34,948 bases of DNA from Paenarthrobacter sp. CM16 (lineage in GTDB: Bacteria; Actinomycetota; Actinomycetes; Actinomycetales; Micrococcaceae), in the NCBI RefSeq assembly GCF_013179505.1, contig NZ_JABMCX010000007.1, positions 1 to 34,948 on the forward strand, read 5' to 3'. Under the pieces are notes generated by a model. It did no database searches, was not told the origin of the DNA, and was given only the letters and a program-made list of their open reading frames with translations. This document shows positions 15,799-23,337 of the stretch, one piece after another; positions within the stretch are counted from its first letter, which is position 1, and each line of letters starts with the position of its first letter. A program made the translations under genes and the position numbers.

Positions 15799-16443
15799 GT
15801 GAGCAACCCGCAAGAACCCAACCAGCCGCATTCCTACCATCCAGGTCCGCATCAACCTGAGCCCAACTACACAGGCCAGAACCCACCGCCGGTTCCGCCC
15901 GCACCAGGGTATCCCCCTCAGGCCGGCCCTGCACCGCAGTGGCAGCAACAGGGGCAGAATGCATACGCCCAGGGCCAAAACCCCTATGCGCAGGGCCAAT
16001 TCAACCAACCACCTCCCCGAAAGAACCGGAAAGTGCTGTGGATTGTCCTCAGCATCGTTGCCGGCGTCATCGTGCTGGCAGTAGTGGGTGTGCTGCTGCT
16101 GGTCAACCTCGTGGGCAATGCAACGTCCAAGGCCAGGTCCTTGGCGGACGAATTCACCAGCCTGGTGGTCTCAGGCCAGACAGAGCAGGCCTACGAGAAC
16201 TACCTGAGCCAGCCGCTGAAGGACGAACTGGACAAGGACTCGTTCATGGACGGCATTGCCAGCTTGGAACTGGACAGCTCATGCAAGCCGAACTACAACT
16301 CCGTGAACGTGAACAACAACAACGGCAATAACAAGGCTGATCTGTCCGGGACTTTGCAGTGCGACGGCAAGACCATAAATCTCCAGTACGTCTTCGAGGG
16401 AACCAACGACCTCAAAATGAGCAGCATCCGGCTCCGCCCGTAA
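15799..16443 (+). CDS. Single-pass membrane protein with proline-rich cytoplasmic head, unknown function
   Basis: A 214-residue protein not assigned to a named family. Residues 1-~75 are rich in Pro, Gln, Tyr and Gly with the repeat NAYAQGQ/NPYAQGQ. A single membrane helix follows (WIVLSIVAGVIVLAVVGVLL), then an extracytoplasmic domain of about 110 residues with two Cys (SSCKPNYNS and TLQCDGK) that could form a disulfide. An Asn-rich loop (NVNNNNGNNKAD) lies between them. The layout resembles many actinobacterial DUF4878-like surface proteins. The GTG start has AAAGGGG 8 nt upstream. It stands 147 bp after the Lrp gene and may be a separate transcript. Confidence 0.75.
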   Translation: MSNPQEPNQPHSYHPGPHQPEPNYTGQNPPPVPPAPGYPPQAGPAPQWQQQGQNAYAQGQNPYAQGQFNQPPPRKNRKVLWIVLSIVAGVIVLAVVGVLLLVNLVGNATSKARSLADEFTSLVVSGQTEQAYENYLSQPLKDELDKDSFMDGIASLELDSSCKPNYNSVNVNNNNGNNKADLSGTLQCDGKTINLQYVFEGTNDLKMSSIRLRP

Positions 16444-16508
16444 TTCCAGTAAGAAATTTCCTCCCTACCACCCATCCACCTGCGCATATGGTCCGAATCA
16501 CTGCTTGA

Positions 16509-16551
16509 GAGCCCCGGCCGGGGCTCAGCAGGAAGGCCGGGACATCCGGCC
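16509..16551. other. Two consecutive GC-rich hairpins before the DUF4383 gene
   Basis: GAGCCCCGGCCGGGGCTC (16509-16526) is a perfect 18-bp palindrome. GGCCGG-GACAT-CCGGCC (16535-16551) is a 6-bp stem with a 5-nt loop. They fill the gap between the preceding stop at 16443 and the DUF4383 ribosome site (GGAAGG, 16559-16564). The first may end the upstream transcript, although no U-run follows; the second would lie in the DUF4383 leader. Confidence 0.5.
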
Positions 16552-16571
16552 ACCACCGGAAGGTTCGGACC

Positions 16572-16979
16572 ATGCGTACTTCGCCCAATCGCCTGATCGC
16601 CACCATCTTCGGAGCTGTCTACCTCTTGGTAGGCGTGCTCGGATTCTTTGTCACCTCGGGAATCGGCTTCTTCGCCACCGAGGGAGCCAACCTGATCATT
16701 TTCGCCGTGAACCCCCTCCACAACATCATTCACTTGGCCATCGGCGCAGCTCTTCTCTATGCAGGCATGAACAGCGTCACCCTCTCCAAGTCCGTCAATA
16801 CGGCGGTTGGCGGCGTCTACCTCCTGGTGGGCATCCTTGGACTCTTCCTGGTGGGTTCCTCGCTGAACATCATCGCTCTCAACGGCGCTGACAACGTCCT
16901 GCACCTCGCCAGCGCCGTTGTCCTGCTGGGTGTCGCGCTGTCCCAGGACAAGGCCGCCGTAGCTTCCGCCCGCGCCTGA
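16572..16979 (+). CDS. DUF4383 domain membrane protein
   Basis: A 135-residue protein with four hydrophobic segments: about 8-28 (LIATIFGAVYLLVGVLGFFV), 38-66, 77-97 and 103-125. NPLHNIIHLAIGAALLYAG and the related NGADNVLHLASAVVLLGVA are the two NxxHLxxG-type repeats that mark DUF4383, so the protein is an internal duplication of a two-helix unit. Function is unknown. GGAAGG lies 7 nt before the ATG. The next gene follows 46 bp downstream on the same strand, so the two are probably co-transcribed. Confidence 0.85.
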   Translation: MRTSPNRLIATIFGAVYLLVGVLGFFVTSGIGFFATEGANLIIFAVNPLHNIIHLAIGAALLYAGMNSVTLSKSVNTAVGGVYLLVGILGLFLVGSSLNIIALNGADNVLHLASAVVLLGVALSQDKAAVASARA

Positions 16980-17025
16980 TCACCGACTGACCACGGCCTA
17001 CGAAAACCACAGGACGGTAAGAACC

Positions 17026-17628
17026 ATGGAACGCAAAAATCACCCCACGCTGAACGCAGCGACCCTCCTGTTCGTGTACTTCGCAGCGATGGCCGCCGGG
17101 ATGGTCGAGCTTTCCCTTGCCGCCGGGTATCTCACTGGACCAGCATCAGAGACACCCGGAATGGTTGCCGGTGTGACAACCCTCGCGGCAGGCCTGGCCT
17201 TTTTGGCCTGGTCCCTGCGGGGGCTGCACCGCAATGCCCTGATTTTCGCTCGAATCGCGCTTCCTGTCCTCGCCGTCGCTGCTGCTGCGCATCTTGCAGT
17301 GACAGTTACCGGGGTCAGTTCCCTCCGCTCACTGGACGTGAGCCATTTTGCCGCCCTCGGCCTGACGCTCATGGCACTTGCCGGAGCGGGCTGGCTGAGG
17401 CGGCAACACCAGACCAACGACGGCGGCGCCCACGGCCAGCCAAGGACCGGGCGGCTTCTGGCAGCCGCGTTCGGAGCCGCCGTCGTTGTTGCAACAGTGG
17501 CAACACCGGGGTTGGCTGCCTCGATGGCGGGACAGCATGCTGTCCCGCATGGCGAGCACGGCCAGGCCCCGCACAATGAAGACGGCCAGGGCTCCAATCC
17601 CGCCCTGGACCCGGGTCGCCACCACTAG
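17026..17628 (+). CDS. Small membrane protein with His-rich C-terminal tail, unknown function
   Basis: A 200-residue protein I do not recognise. It has about five hydrophobic segments (near residues 11-33, 45-63, 72-93, 106-123 and 143-163). The last, RLLAAAFGAAVVVATVATPG, is followed by a hydrophilic tail of about 35 residues carrying six His (HAVPHGEHGQAPHNEDGQG and a final HH). The tail could bind a metal such as Cu, Zn or Ni, but there is no CxxC or Met-rich motif to say which. A ribosome-like AGGACGG is 10 nt from the ATG. It follows the DUF4383 gene and is closed by a strong hairpin. Confidence 0.75.
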   Translation: MERKNHPTLNAATLLFVYFAAMAAGMVELSLAAGYLTGPASETPGMVAGVTTLAAGLAFLAWSLRGLHRNALIFARIALPVLAVAAAAHLAVTVTGVSSLRSLDVSHFAALGLTLMALAGAGWLRRQHQTNDGGAHGQPRTGRLLAAAFGAAVVVATVATPGLAASMAGQHAVPHGEHGQAPHNEDGQGSNPALDPGRHH

Positions 17629-17645
17629 GTGACGGCGACCGGACC

Positions 17646-17683
17646 GGCGCACCATCGACCATGCCCACTGTTGATGGTGCGCC
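17646..17683 (+). terminator. Hairpin terminator after the His-tail membrane protein
   Basis: GGCGCACCATC (17646-17656) pairs perfectly with GATGGTGCGCC (17673-17683), extendable inward by three pairs to leave a 10-nt loop. It sits 17 bp after the stop. No long U-run follows (TGGTTCG), so it may be an L-shaped actinobacterial terminator. Confidence 0.6.
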
Positions 17684-17704
17684 TGGTTCGTGGATCATGG
17701 ACCC

Positions 17705-18724
17705 ATGGATCCCATCGAGGCCCTCGACGAAATTGCCTTCTGGCTGGAACGCAGCCTGGCCCCCACCTTCAAAGTCCAAGCCTTCCGCAAAGCCGCCGAC
17801 GCCGTGCGGCAGCTTCCGCCCGAAGAGCTGGCGAAGCTTGTCAGCAGCGGGCGGATAAAGAGCGTCAAAGGCGTCGGAAGCCGGAGCGCCGAAGTCATTA
17901 CACAGTCTTTGGAGGACCGTGTCCCTGACTATCTGGCCGACCTTCGCGAACGCGGCACGGAGCCCTTGGCTTCCGGGGGCGAGACCTTGCGGGCTGCCCT
18001 GCGCGGGGACCTTCACAGCCACAGCAATTGGTCCGATGGCGGATCCCCCATTGAATCCATGGCGGCAGCGGCCAAGACCCTCGGCCGGGAGTATCTGGCT
18101 TTGACCGACCACTCCCCCAATCTCACCATCGCCAATGGGCTGAGCGTGGAACGGCTCGAAAAGCAGCTGGGCGTGGTGGAGGGAATCAACGCATCCCAGG
18201 ACGGCTTCCGCCTCCTCAAAGGCATTGAAGTGGACATCCTTGAGGACGGGACCCTGGACCAGACTCCCCACATGCTCAATCAACTGGACGTGGTAGTGGC
18301 AAGCGTCCACTCCAAGCTGCGGTCAGACAAAAAGACCATGACAACAAGGATGCTGGGCGGTATCAGTGACCCCCATACCAATGTGCTGGGGCATTGCACC
18401 GGCCGCCTGGTCCAGGGATCACGGGGTACCCGGCCTGAGTCCGAGTTCGATGCCGCCAAGGTTTTCAAGGAATGCGCCGAGTGGGGTGTCGCCGTCGAAA
18501 TCAATTCCCGCCCGGAACGGCAGGACCCACCGGACAACCTCATCGCCTTGGCCCTGGACGCCGGTTGCCTGTTCAGCATCGACAGCGATGCCCACGCTCC
18601 CGGCCAGCTTGATTTCCTTCAATACGGGGCTGAGCGGGCCGAAGCCCTTGGCGTGCCGAAGGAAAGGATCGTCACTACGTGGCCGCTGGAACAGCTGACG
18701 GAGTGGCTCAGCCTGAAGAAGTAG
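17705..18724 (+). CDS. PHP-domain phosphoesterase with PolX-like N-terminal helix-hairpin-helix region
   Basis: A 339-residue protein. Residues 1-~75 resemble the N-terminal 8-kDa domain of family X DNA polymerases, with FRKAADAVRQLPPEELAKL and the helix-hairpin-helix IKSVKGVGSRSAEVITQSL. Residues ~100-335 are a PHP domain with the metal ligands in place: GDLHSHSNWSDG, ALTDHSPNL, GIEVDILEDG, VASVHSKL, LGHCTGRL and DSDAHAP. Bacterial PolX has a nucleotidyltransferase core between these parts, and it is absent here. Metal-dependent phosphoesterase or nuclease activity is likely. The start could also be GTG at 17690. It ends at a very strong terminator shared with the converging actP. Confidence 0.87.
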   Translation: MDPIEALDEIAFWLERSLAPTFKVQAFRKAADAVRQLPPEELAKLVSSGRIKSVKGVGSRSAEVITQSLEDRVPDYLADLRERGTEPLASGGETLRAALRGDLHSHSNWSDGGSPIESMAAAAKTLGREYLALTDHSPNLTIANGLSVERLEKQLGVVEGINASQDGFRLLKGIEVDILEDGTLDQTPHMLNQLDVVVASVHSKLRSDKKTMTTRMLGGISDPHTNVLGHCTGRLVQGSRGTRPESEFDAAKVFKECAEWGVAVEINSRPERQDPPDNLIALALDAGCLFSIDSDAHAPGQLDFLQYGAERAEALGVPKERIVTTWPLEQLTEWLSLKK

Positions 18725-18751
18725 CCCGGCCTGAAGAATCACAGCCCACAA

Positions 18752-18796
18752 GAAGAAGGCTCCTCCTGCGCAATGTTCGCAGGAGGAGCCTTCTTC
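18752..18796. terminator. Strong bidirectional terminator
   Basis: A perfect 19-bp stem (18752-18770 with 18778-18796) around a 7-nt loop (CAATGTT) lies between the converging PHP and actP genes. The stem begins GAAGAAGGCTCC and ends GGAGCCTTCTTC, so A/T-rich ends give a U-rich 3' side when read from the left. Confidence 0.85.
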
Positions 18797-18829
18797 ATTC
18801 AGCAACCGGGGGTCTTGTTCACGCCCCAG

Positions 18830-20449
18830 CTAGTGGTCGACGGCCTTCTCAGCACCGACGCCGGTCAGCGAGCGCACTTCCATTTCAGCCTGCTTGGCCG
18901 GATCCTCGCGGCGCTTGTCCAGGACGGTTCCCAGCCAGCCAAGGAAGAAGGCCAACGGGATGGACACGATGCCGGGGTTGCTCAACGGGAACAGGGCGAA
19001 GTTGGCACCGGGGATCATGGACGTCTTGGCACCTGAAACCACGGGTGAGAACGTGATGAGCAGGATGGCTGCGGCCAAACCGCCGTACATGCTCCAGACC
19101 GCGCCCTGGGTGGTGAACTTCTTCCAGAACAGTGAGTAGACGATCGTCGGCAGGTTGGCCGAGGCGGCAACAGCGAAGGCCAGGGCCACCAGGAATGCCA
19201 CGTTCTGGCCGTTGGCAAAGATGCCACCCAGGATGGCCAGGACACCGATCACCAGTACCGTTCGACGAGCCACCTTCACTTCGGTAATTGCATCTGCTTT
19301 GCCCTTGGCAATGACATTGGCGTAAATATCGTGGGCGAAGGAGGCTGCCGCTGTGATGGTCAGGCCTGCCACCACTGCCAGGATGGTGGCGAAGGCCACC
19401 GCCGAAATGAAGCCCAGGAGCAGTGGTCCGCCCAAGTGGAAGGCCAGGAGCGGTGCGGCGGAGTTGACGCCGCCAGGTGCGGACTTGATGGTTTCTGCAC
19501 CCACCAGGGCCGCTGCACCGTAACCCAGCACCAGGGTGAACAGGTAGAACAGGCCAATCAGCCAGATCGCCCACACCACGGACTTCCGGGCTTCCTTGGC
19601 CGTGGGCACGGTGTAGAAGCGCATCAGGACGTGCGGGAGGGCCGCGGTGCCAAGGACCAGTGCGAGGCCAAGGGACATGAAGTCGAGCTTGGATGTTTCA
19701 GTCTTGCCGTACTGCAGGCCCGGGTTCAGGATGGCCGGGTTGTTGGCGGCCTCTGCTGCAGATCCCAGCAGGCTGGACAGGTTGAAGCCATAGATCGCAA
19801 GCACCATGGCCGTCATGACTCCGGCACCGGCAATGAGCAGGATGGCCTTGATGATCTGCACCCAGGTGGTGCCCTTCATGCCGCCAATCAGTACGTACAT
19901 GATCATCAAGGCGCCAACGACGATGATCACCAGGGCCTGGCCGCCCCAGTCGCTGATGCCCAGCAGGAGGGAGATCAGGCTCCCTGCGCCTGCCATCTGC
20001 GCGAGGAGGTAGAAGAAGCAAACGGCCAGCGTGGACAGGGCAGCGGCAATCCGCACAGGGCGCTGGCGCAAGCGGAAGGACAGGACGTCGGCCATGGTGA
20101 ACTTACCGGTATTGCGCAGCAGTTCAGCCACCAGCAGCAGGGCCACCAGCCAGGCGACAAGGAAGCCGATGGAGTACAAGAACCCGTCGTAACCGTTGAT
20201 GGCAATGGCGCCGGTGATGCCGAGGAATGACGCCGCTGAGAGGTAGTCGCCGGCGATGGCCGTGCCGTTTTGGGAGCCTGTGAATGACCGCCCCGCTGCG
20301 TAATAGTCTGCCGCCGTCTTATTGTTCCGGCTTGCCCGGAAGACGATCACCATGGTGACTGCCACGAAGAGGGCGAAGATGCCCATGTTGAGCAGGGTGG
20401 TGTCTTTGAGTGCTTCGACGTTGACTGCCGCCGGGACCATGGTGTTCAT
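18830..20449 (-). CDS. actP: Cation/acetate symporter, sodium:solute symporter family
   Basis: A 539-residue inner-membrane transporter with 13 expected helices. DYYAAGRSFTGSQNGTAIAG followed by DYLSAASFLGITG is the SSS-family signature, and ALPHVLMRFYTVPTAKEARK is the ActP/MctC-type block. Close relatives move acetate, propionate or pyruvate with Na+ or H+. The ATG overlaps the stop of an upstream DUF485 gene (ATGA), the same pairing as yjcH-actP in Escherichia coli. The operon diverges from a LytS/LytTR-type two-component pair that may sense its substrate. Substrate among short monocarboxylates is uncertain. Confidence 0.92.
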   Translation of the reverse strand: MNTMVPAAVNVEALKDTTLLNMGIFALFVAVTMVIVFRASRNNKTAADYYAAGRSFTGSQNGTAIAGDYLSAASFLGITGAIAINGYDGFLYSIGFLVAWLVALLLVAELLRNTGKFTMADVLSFRLRQRPVRIAAALSTLAVCFFYLLAQMAGAGSLISLLLGISDWGGQALVIIVVGALMIMYVLIGGMKGTTWVQIIKAILLIAGAGVMTAMVLAIYGFNLSSLLGSAAEAANNPAILNPGLQYGKTETSKLDFMSLGLALVLGTAALPHVLMRFYTVPTAKEARKSVVWAIWLIGLFYLFTLVLGYGAAALVGAETIKSAPGGVNSAAPLLAFHLGGPLLLGFISAVAFATILAVVAGLTITAAASFAHDIYANVIAKGKADAITEVKVARRTVLVIGVLAILGGIFANGQNVAFLVALAFAVAASANLPTIVYSLFWKKFTTQGAVWSMYGGLAAAILLITFSPVVSGAKTSMIPGANFALFPLSNPGIVSIPLAFFLGWLGTVLDKRREDPAKQAEMEVRSLTGVGAEKAVDH

Positions 20450-20826
20450 TTGGCTGCCCCGCTGATCACATTGCCGTCCTTATCGAATTCGTGGCCCTCG
20501 ATCTCGTTGCGGATTTCAGCAGCGATCGGGTCAAGTTTCCTGTTTGAGTAGCTCACGTACCAAGCCGTGATGCCGAAAGTGGTGACGAACTGCAGCAGGC
20601 CAAGAATCAGCCCCACGTTGATGTTGCCCCACACCTTGATGGACATAAAGCCCACCGCGTAGTCAGCCAAAAGGACGTACGCGAAATACCAGAGCAGAAA
20701 TACCACTGCCATGGGGAAGACAAAACTGCGGTGCCGTTTGCGCAGCGTCTTGAACCGTTCCGTCTGTTGGACTTCCTGGAAGTCCACGGACGCTGTTGCG
20801 TCCTGGGGTTGGGCGTCGTTACCCAT
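20446..20826 (-). CDS. DUF485 membrane protein, partner of the acetate symporter
   Basis: A 126-residue protein with two membrane helices (VFPMAVVFLLWYFAYVLLAD and INVGLILGLLQFVTTFGITA) preceded by ERFKTLRKRHRSFVFP, the DUF485 hallmark, and followed by WYVSYSNRKLDPIAAEIR. DUF485 proteins (YjcH) accompany ActP-type symporters, probably as an accessory subunit; the molecular role is not established. I placed the start at the ATG at 20826 because AGGAGG lies 4 nt upstream; a longer in-frame extension to 20976 covers the regulatory region and shows no protein-like features. Confidence 0.9.
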   Translation of the reverse strand: MGNDAQPQDATASVDFQEVQQTERFKTLRKRHRSFVFPMAVVFLLWYFAYVLLADYAVGFMSIKVWGNINVGLILGLLQFVTTFGITAWYVSYSNRKLDPIAAEIRNEIEGHEFDKDGNVISGAAK

Positions 20827-20841
20827 GGTTCCTCCTGATTG

Positions 20842-20857
20842 TGATGTGTCCACATCA
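20842..20857. promoter_or_regulatory. Inverted repeat upstream of the DUF485-actP operon
   Basis: TGATGTG-TC-CACATCA has perfect 7-bp arms and begins 16 bp upstream of the DUF485 ATG, next to its ribosome site. It is a plausible operator or leader hairpin. The binding factor is unknown; LytTR regulators usually bind direct rather than inverted repeats. Confidence 0.5.
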
Positions 20858-20876
20858 GCTCCACACACCTTGCCAA

Positions 20877-20892
20877 TGTGACTGCAATCACT
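20877..20892. promoter_or_regulatory. Crp/GlxR-like box upstream of DUF485-actP
   Basis: TGTGACTGCAATCACT matches TGTGA-N6-TCACA at 9 of 10 positions, with AA before and ATT after as in extended Crp sites. It is centred about 58 bp upstream of the DUF485 start, within the divergent region shared with the kinase gene. Confidence 0.5.
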
Positions 20893-21022
20893 ATTGACTG
20901 CCGTGCGGCACCTGTTCCAGAGCATCGTCCACTGCCGTCGCTCAGCGGTCGTGACGCTGCGCCAAACGGTGTCCATGAGGGCGCAAGCAGACCGCGCGGA
21001 AGGATGCGGGAGCGGGTCCGGC

Positions 21023-21028
21023 TACTCT
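21023..21028 (+). promoter_or_regulatory. -10 element of a leaderless histidine-kinase gene
   Basis: TACTCT is followed by 6 nt and then the ATG at 21035, with no ribosome site. The predicted transcription start falls on the start codon itself. The -35 region is weak. Confidence 0.5.
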
Positions 21029-21034
21029 GGCTCT

Positions 21035-22237
21035 ATGCCCGATTCCCCGCTTTTCACCGCAGCCGCGATCGCCGTGATCGTGCTGGCCGTCGCCGTCGTC
21101 GTGGGTGTCGGCCTGAAGGTGATGCGTTCCTTCCGGGACCTGGGCACTGATGCCGAGCGGGCAACCTACAACACCCTGCACGCAGCGTCACGCGCCGGGC
21201 AGCATCTCCGCGGCGGCCTCCAGCCTGCCGGTGCGGCCAAGGCCAGCAAGCAACTGCGTGTCCTGCTGGGCTGCGACGCATTGGCCATTACGGACACCGG
21301 TTCCGTGCTCGCCTGGGATGGTGCCGCTGAGGAACTCAGGTCCTCGCTGATGCGTCTTGCTGCCGAGGTGCTCGCCACCGGCCGAACCGCGGTGGTGCCG
21401 CATGCCGGGCATAGGGCTAATGGCAAAGCCGAGCATGGAAGCCACGATTACAGTGCCGTGATTGCACCAATCCGGTCCGGTTCCAAGGTGGTGGGCGCGG
21501 TGGCTGCGCTGGCACCGGCAGCAGGTGCCGGGCTGGTGAGGGCCACCAGCGAGGTTGCCGATTGGATTGCCGCCCAGCTGGAGCTGACAGAGCTCGAAGC
21601 CTCGCGGACGTTGCTGATGGAAGCTGAAGTCAGGGCATTGCGTGCACAAATCAGCCCGCACTTCATTTACAACTCCCTCAATGCGATCGCCTCGTTCATC
21701 AACACCGACCCCGCCCGGGCCCGGGAACTGGTAGTGGAGTTCGCCGACTTCACCCGCTACTCCTTCCGGCGCCATGGCGACTTCACCACAGTGGCGGAAG
21801 AACTGCGCTGCATCGACCGCTACCTTCTGCTGGAGCGAGCACGCTTCGGCGAGCGCGTCCAGGTAAGCCTGCGGATTGCCCCCGAGGTCCTCAGCACTGT
21901 CATTCCCTTCCTCAGCCTGCAGCCCCTGGTGGAGAACGCCGTCCGCCACGGCCTTGAGGCCAAGGAGGGCCCGGGACACATCACCATTTGCGCCAATGAT
22001 TCCGGCGCGTTCGCGGAAGTGACCATCGAGGACGACGGCGTCGGCATGGACCCGGAGCACCTGCGGTCAGTGCTCGCCGGACACACTGACGGCATCCATG
22101 TGGGACTGCGCAATGTGGACGCCCGTTTACGCCAGGTCTATGGGGATGAGCATGGACTGGTGATCGACACTGCTCCCGGAGAAGGAACCCTGATCACCAT
22201 GCGGGTGCCCAAATCCCAGCCTGGCCATGACGCTTGA
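21035..22237 (+). CDS. LytS/YehU-type sensor histidine kinase
   Basis: A 400-residue kinase. One membrane helix near the N-terminus (LFTAAAIAVIVLAVAVVVGV), then a GAF-like region (~65-185, LRVLLGCDALAITDTGSVLA), a short coiled linker, the His_kinase domain with ALRAQISPHFIYNSLNAIAS (His about 209) and an HATPase domain with PLVENAVRHG, DDGVGM and GLRNVDARL. BtsS/LytS relatives have 5-7 helices, so a single helix plus GAF is a different sensor. The ATG at 21035 was chosen over a longer frame from 20894 because a -10 sits 6 nt before it. The response regulator follows 21 bp downstream, and transporters flank the pair. Confidence 0.9.
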   Translation: MPDSPLFTAAAIAVIVLAVAVVVGVGLKVMRSFRDLGTDAERATYNTLHAASRAGQHLRGGLQPAGAAKASKQLRVLLGCDALAITDTGSVLAWDGAAEELRSSLMRLAAEVLATGRTAVVPHAGHRANGKAEHGSHDYSAVIAPIRSGSKVVGAVAALAPAAGAGLVRATSEVADWIAAQLELTELEASRTLLMEAEVRALRAQISPHFIYNSLNAIASFINTDPARARELVVEFADFTRYSFRRHGDFTTVAEELRCIDRYLLLERARFGERVQVSLRIAPEVLSTVIPFLSLQPLVENAVRHGLEAKEGPGHITICANDSGAFAEVTIEDDGVGMDPEHLRSVLAGHTDGIHVGLRNVDARLRQVYGDEHGLVIDTAPGEGTLITMRVPKSQPGHDA

Positions 22238-22258
22238 AGTGAAGGTTAGTCTTTAATC

Positions 22259-22978
22259 ATGATCAACGTGCTCGTCGCTGATGACGAACTGCCCGCCGTG
22301 GAGGAGCTTGCTTTCCTCTTGGGGCGGGATGAACGAATCGGTTCGATCCACCGGGCGTCGTCGGGCGCCGAAGCGCTGCGGACCTTGGAAAGGGAGTCTG
22401 TCGACGCCGTATTCCTCGACATTCATATGCCTGCCCTGTCCGGTCTGGACATCGCCCGCGCCATTTCGCGCAGCAGCAATCCGCCCGCCGTCGTTTTTGT
22501 CACCGCTGACGAAGATTGCGCGTTGGAAGCCTTCGACCTCGCAGCCATCGACTACCTGCTCAAGCCCCTGCGCGCGGAACGGTTAGCCCGTTCCGTGGAC
22601 CGGATCAGTGACCTGATCAAGGAAGGCACTCCCGCCCCGGAGATGATCACGGTGGATCTTGGCAGTACAACGCGCATGATCCGCCGGGACGATGTCACTT
22701 ACGTTCAGGCCCAAGGCGACTACGCGCGACTCCACACTGCCGAAGCCAGCTACCTCATCCGGGTCCCCCTCAGCGATCTTGAGCAGAAGTGGGCGGAGGC
22801 GGGTTTCATCCGAATCCACCGTTCGTATCTCATCGCCTTGAATCACGTGCAGCACCTCAAGCTCTCGGCTACGGGACCTAGCGTGGCGGTGGCCGGAGCT
22901 GAGCTGCCCATCAGCCGGCGCCACTTGCCCTCTGTCCGTGACAAACTGCAATCCACCCGCATCCGGCCACAGGGATGA
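22259..22978 (+). CDS. LytTR-family response regulator
   Basis: A 239-residue regulator. The receiver domain has the acidic pocket ADDE, phospho-acceptor Asp54 in VFLDIHMP, and the conserved Lys in DYLLKPLRAE (~102). The C-terminal LytTR DNA-binding domain runs from about residue 128 (VDLGSTTRMIRRDDVTYVQA) through FIRIHRSYLIALNHVQHLKL. LytTR regulators bind direct repeats and are activated by their LytS-type partner. E. coli BtsSR and YpdAB, of the same class, switch on pyruvate transporters, so control of the two flanking symporters is a reasonable inference. GAAGG lies upstream of the ATG, and the stop overlaps the next start (ATGA). Confidence 0.93.
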   Translation: MINVLVADDELPAVEELAFLLGRDERIGSIHRASSGAEALRTLERESVDAVFLDIHMPALSGLDIARAISRSSNPPAVVFVTADEDCALEAFDLAAIDYLLKPLRAERLARSVDRISDLIKEGTPAPEMITVDLGSTTRMIRRDDVTYVQAQGDYARLHTAEASYLIRVPLSDLEQKWAEAGFIRIHRSYLIALNHVQHLKLSATGPSVAVAGAELPISRRHLPSVRDKLQSTRIRPQG

Positions 22979-23337
22979 CCCGCGTCCGTGTTACGGCTCC
23001 GCGCCGGGCGGCCACGGCGGCACCGGGCAGGCTGCCCTACCCGAGGGAGGTACCCGAAGATTCCGATGCCGGCAGGATCTTTATCCGATCCTTGATCCGC
23101 TCCCAATTGCGTTTGGCCTTGGTGGTGGCCTGCGGCTTCCTGGTCATTCTTGCCGTGATCGCGCTGTTCCTTGTCTATGGCCCCGGAGTGGCGGAGACCC
23201 GGATCCTTGGCATTCCCTTGGATTGGCTGGTGCTGGGCGCGGGCATTTACCCGGTGATCGGAGTGAGCGCATGGCTCTACAACCGTGCAGCTGCCCGTAA
23301 TGAGGCACGCTACCGTGACCTTGTGGAGGACAAGTGA
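22975..23337 (+). CDS. Small two-helix membrane protein, symporter partner
   Basis: A 120-residue protein with two membrane helices (LRLALVVACGFLVILAVIAL and WLVLGAGIYPVIGVSAWLYN) and a charged C-terminal tail (NEARYRDLVEDK). It sits exactly where a DUF485/YjcH partner would be, immediately before an SSS symporter, and has the same two-helix layout, though I do not see the DUF485 sequence signature. It overlaps the regulator gene by ATGA and the symporter gene by GTGA, so the four genes from the kinase on form one tightly coupled operon. Confidence 0.8.
   Translation: MTRVRVTAPRRAATAAPGRLPYPREVPEDSDAGRIFIRSLIRSQLRLALVVACGFLVILAVIALFLVYGPGVAETRILGIPLDWLVLGAGIYPVIGVSAWLYNRAAARNEARYRDLVEDK

Noticed and set aside
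20827-20976. N-terminal extension of the DUF485 protein
   Set aside because: It covers the regulatory region, while the ATG at 20826 has an excellent AGGAGG site and normal family length.
22243-22255. AGGTTAGTCTTTA before the LytTR gene is identical to part of the TetR operator at 7141-7153
   Set aside because: A 13-base match is expected by chance in 35 kb, the TAAC half is missing here, and it overlaps a ribosome site.
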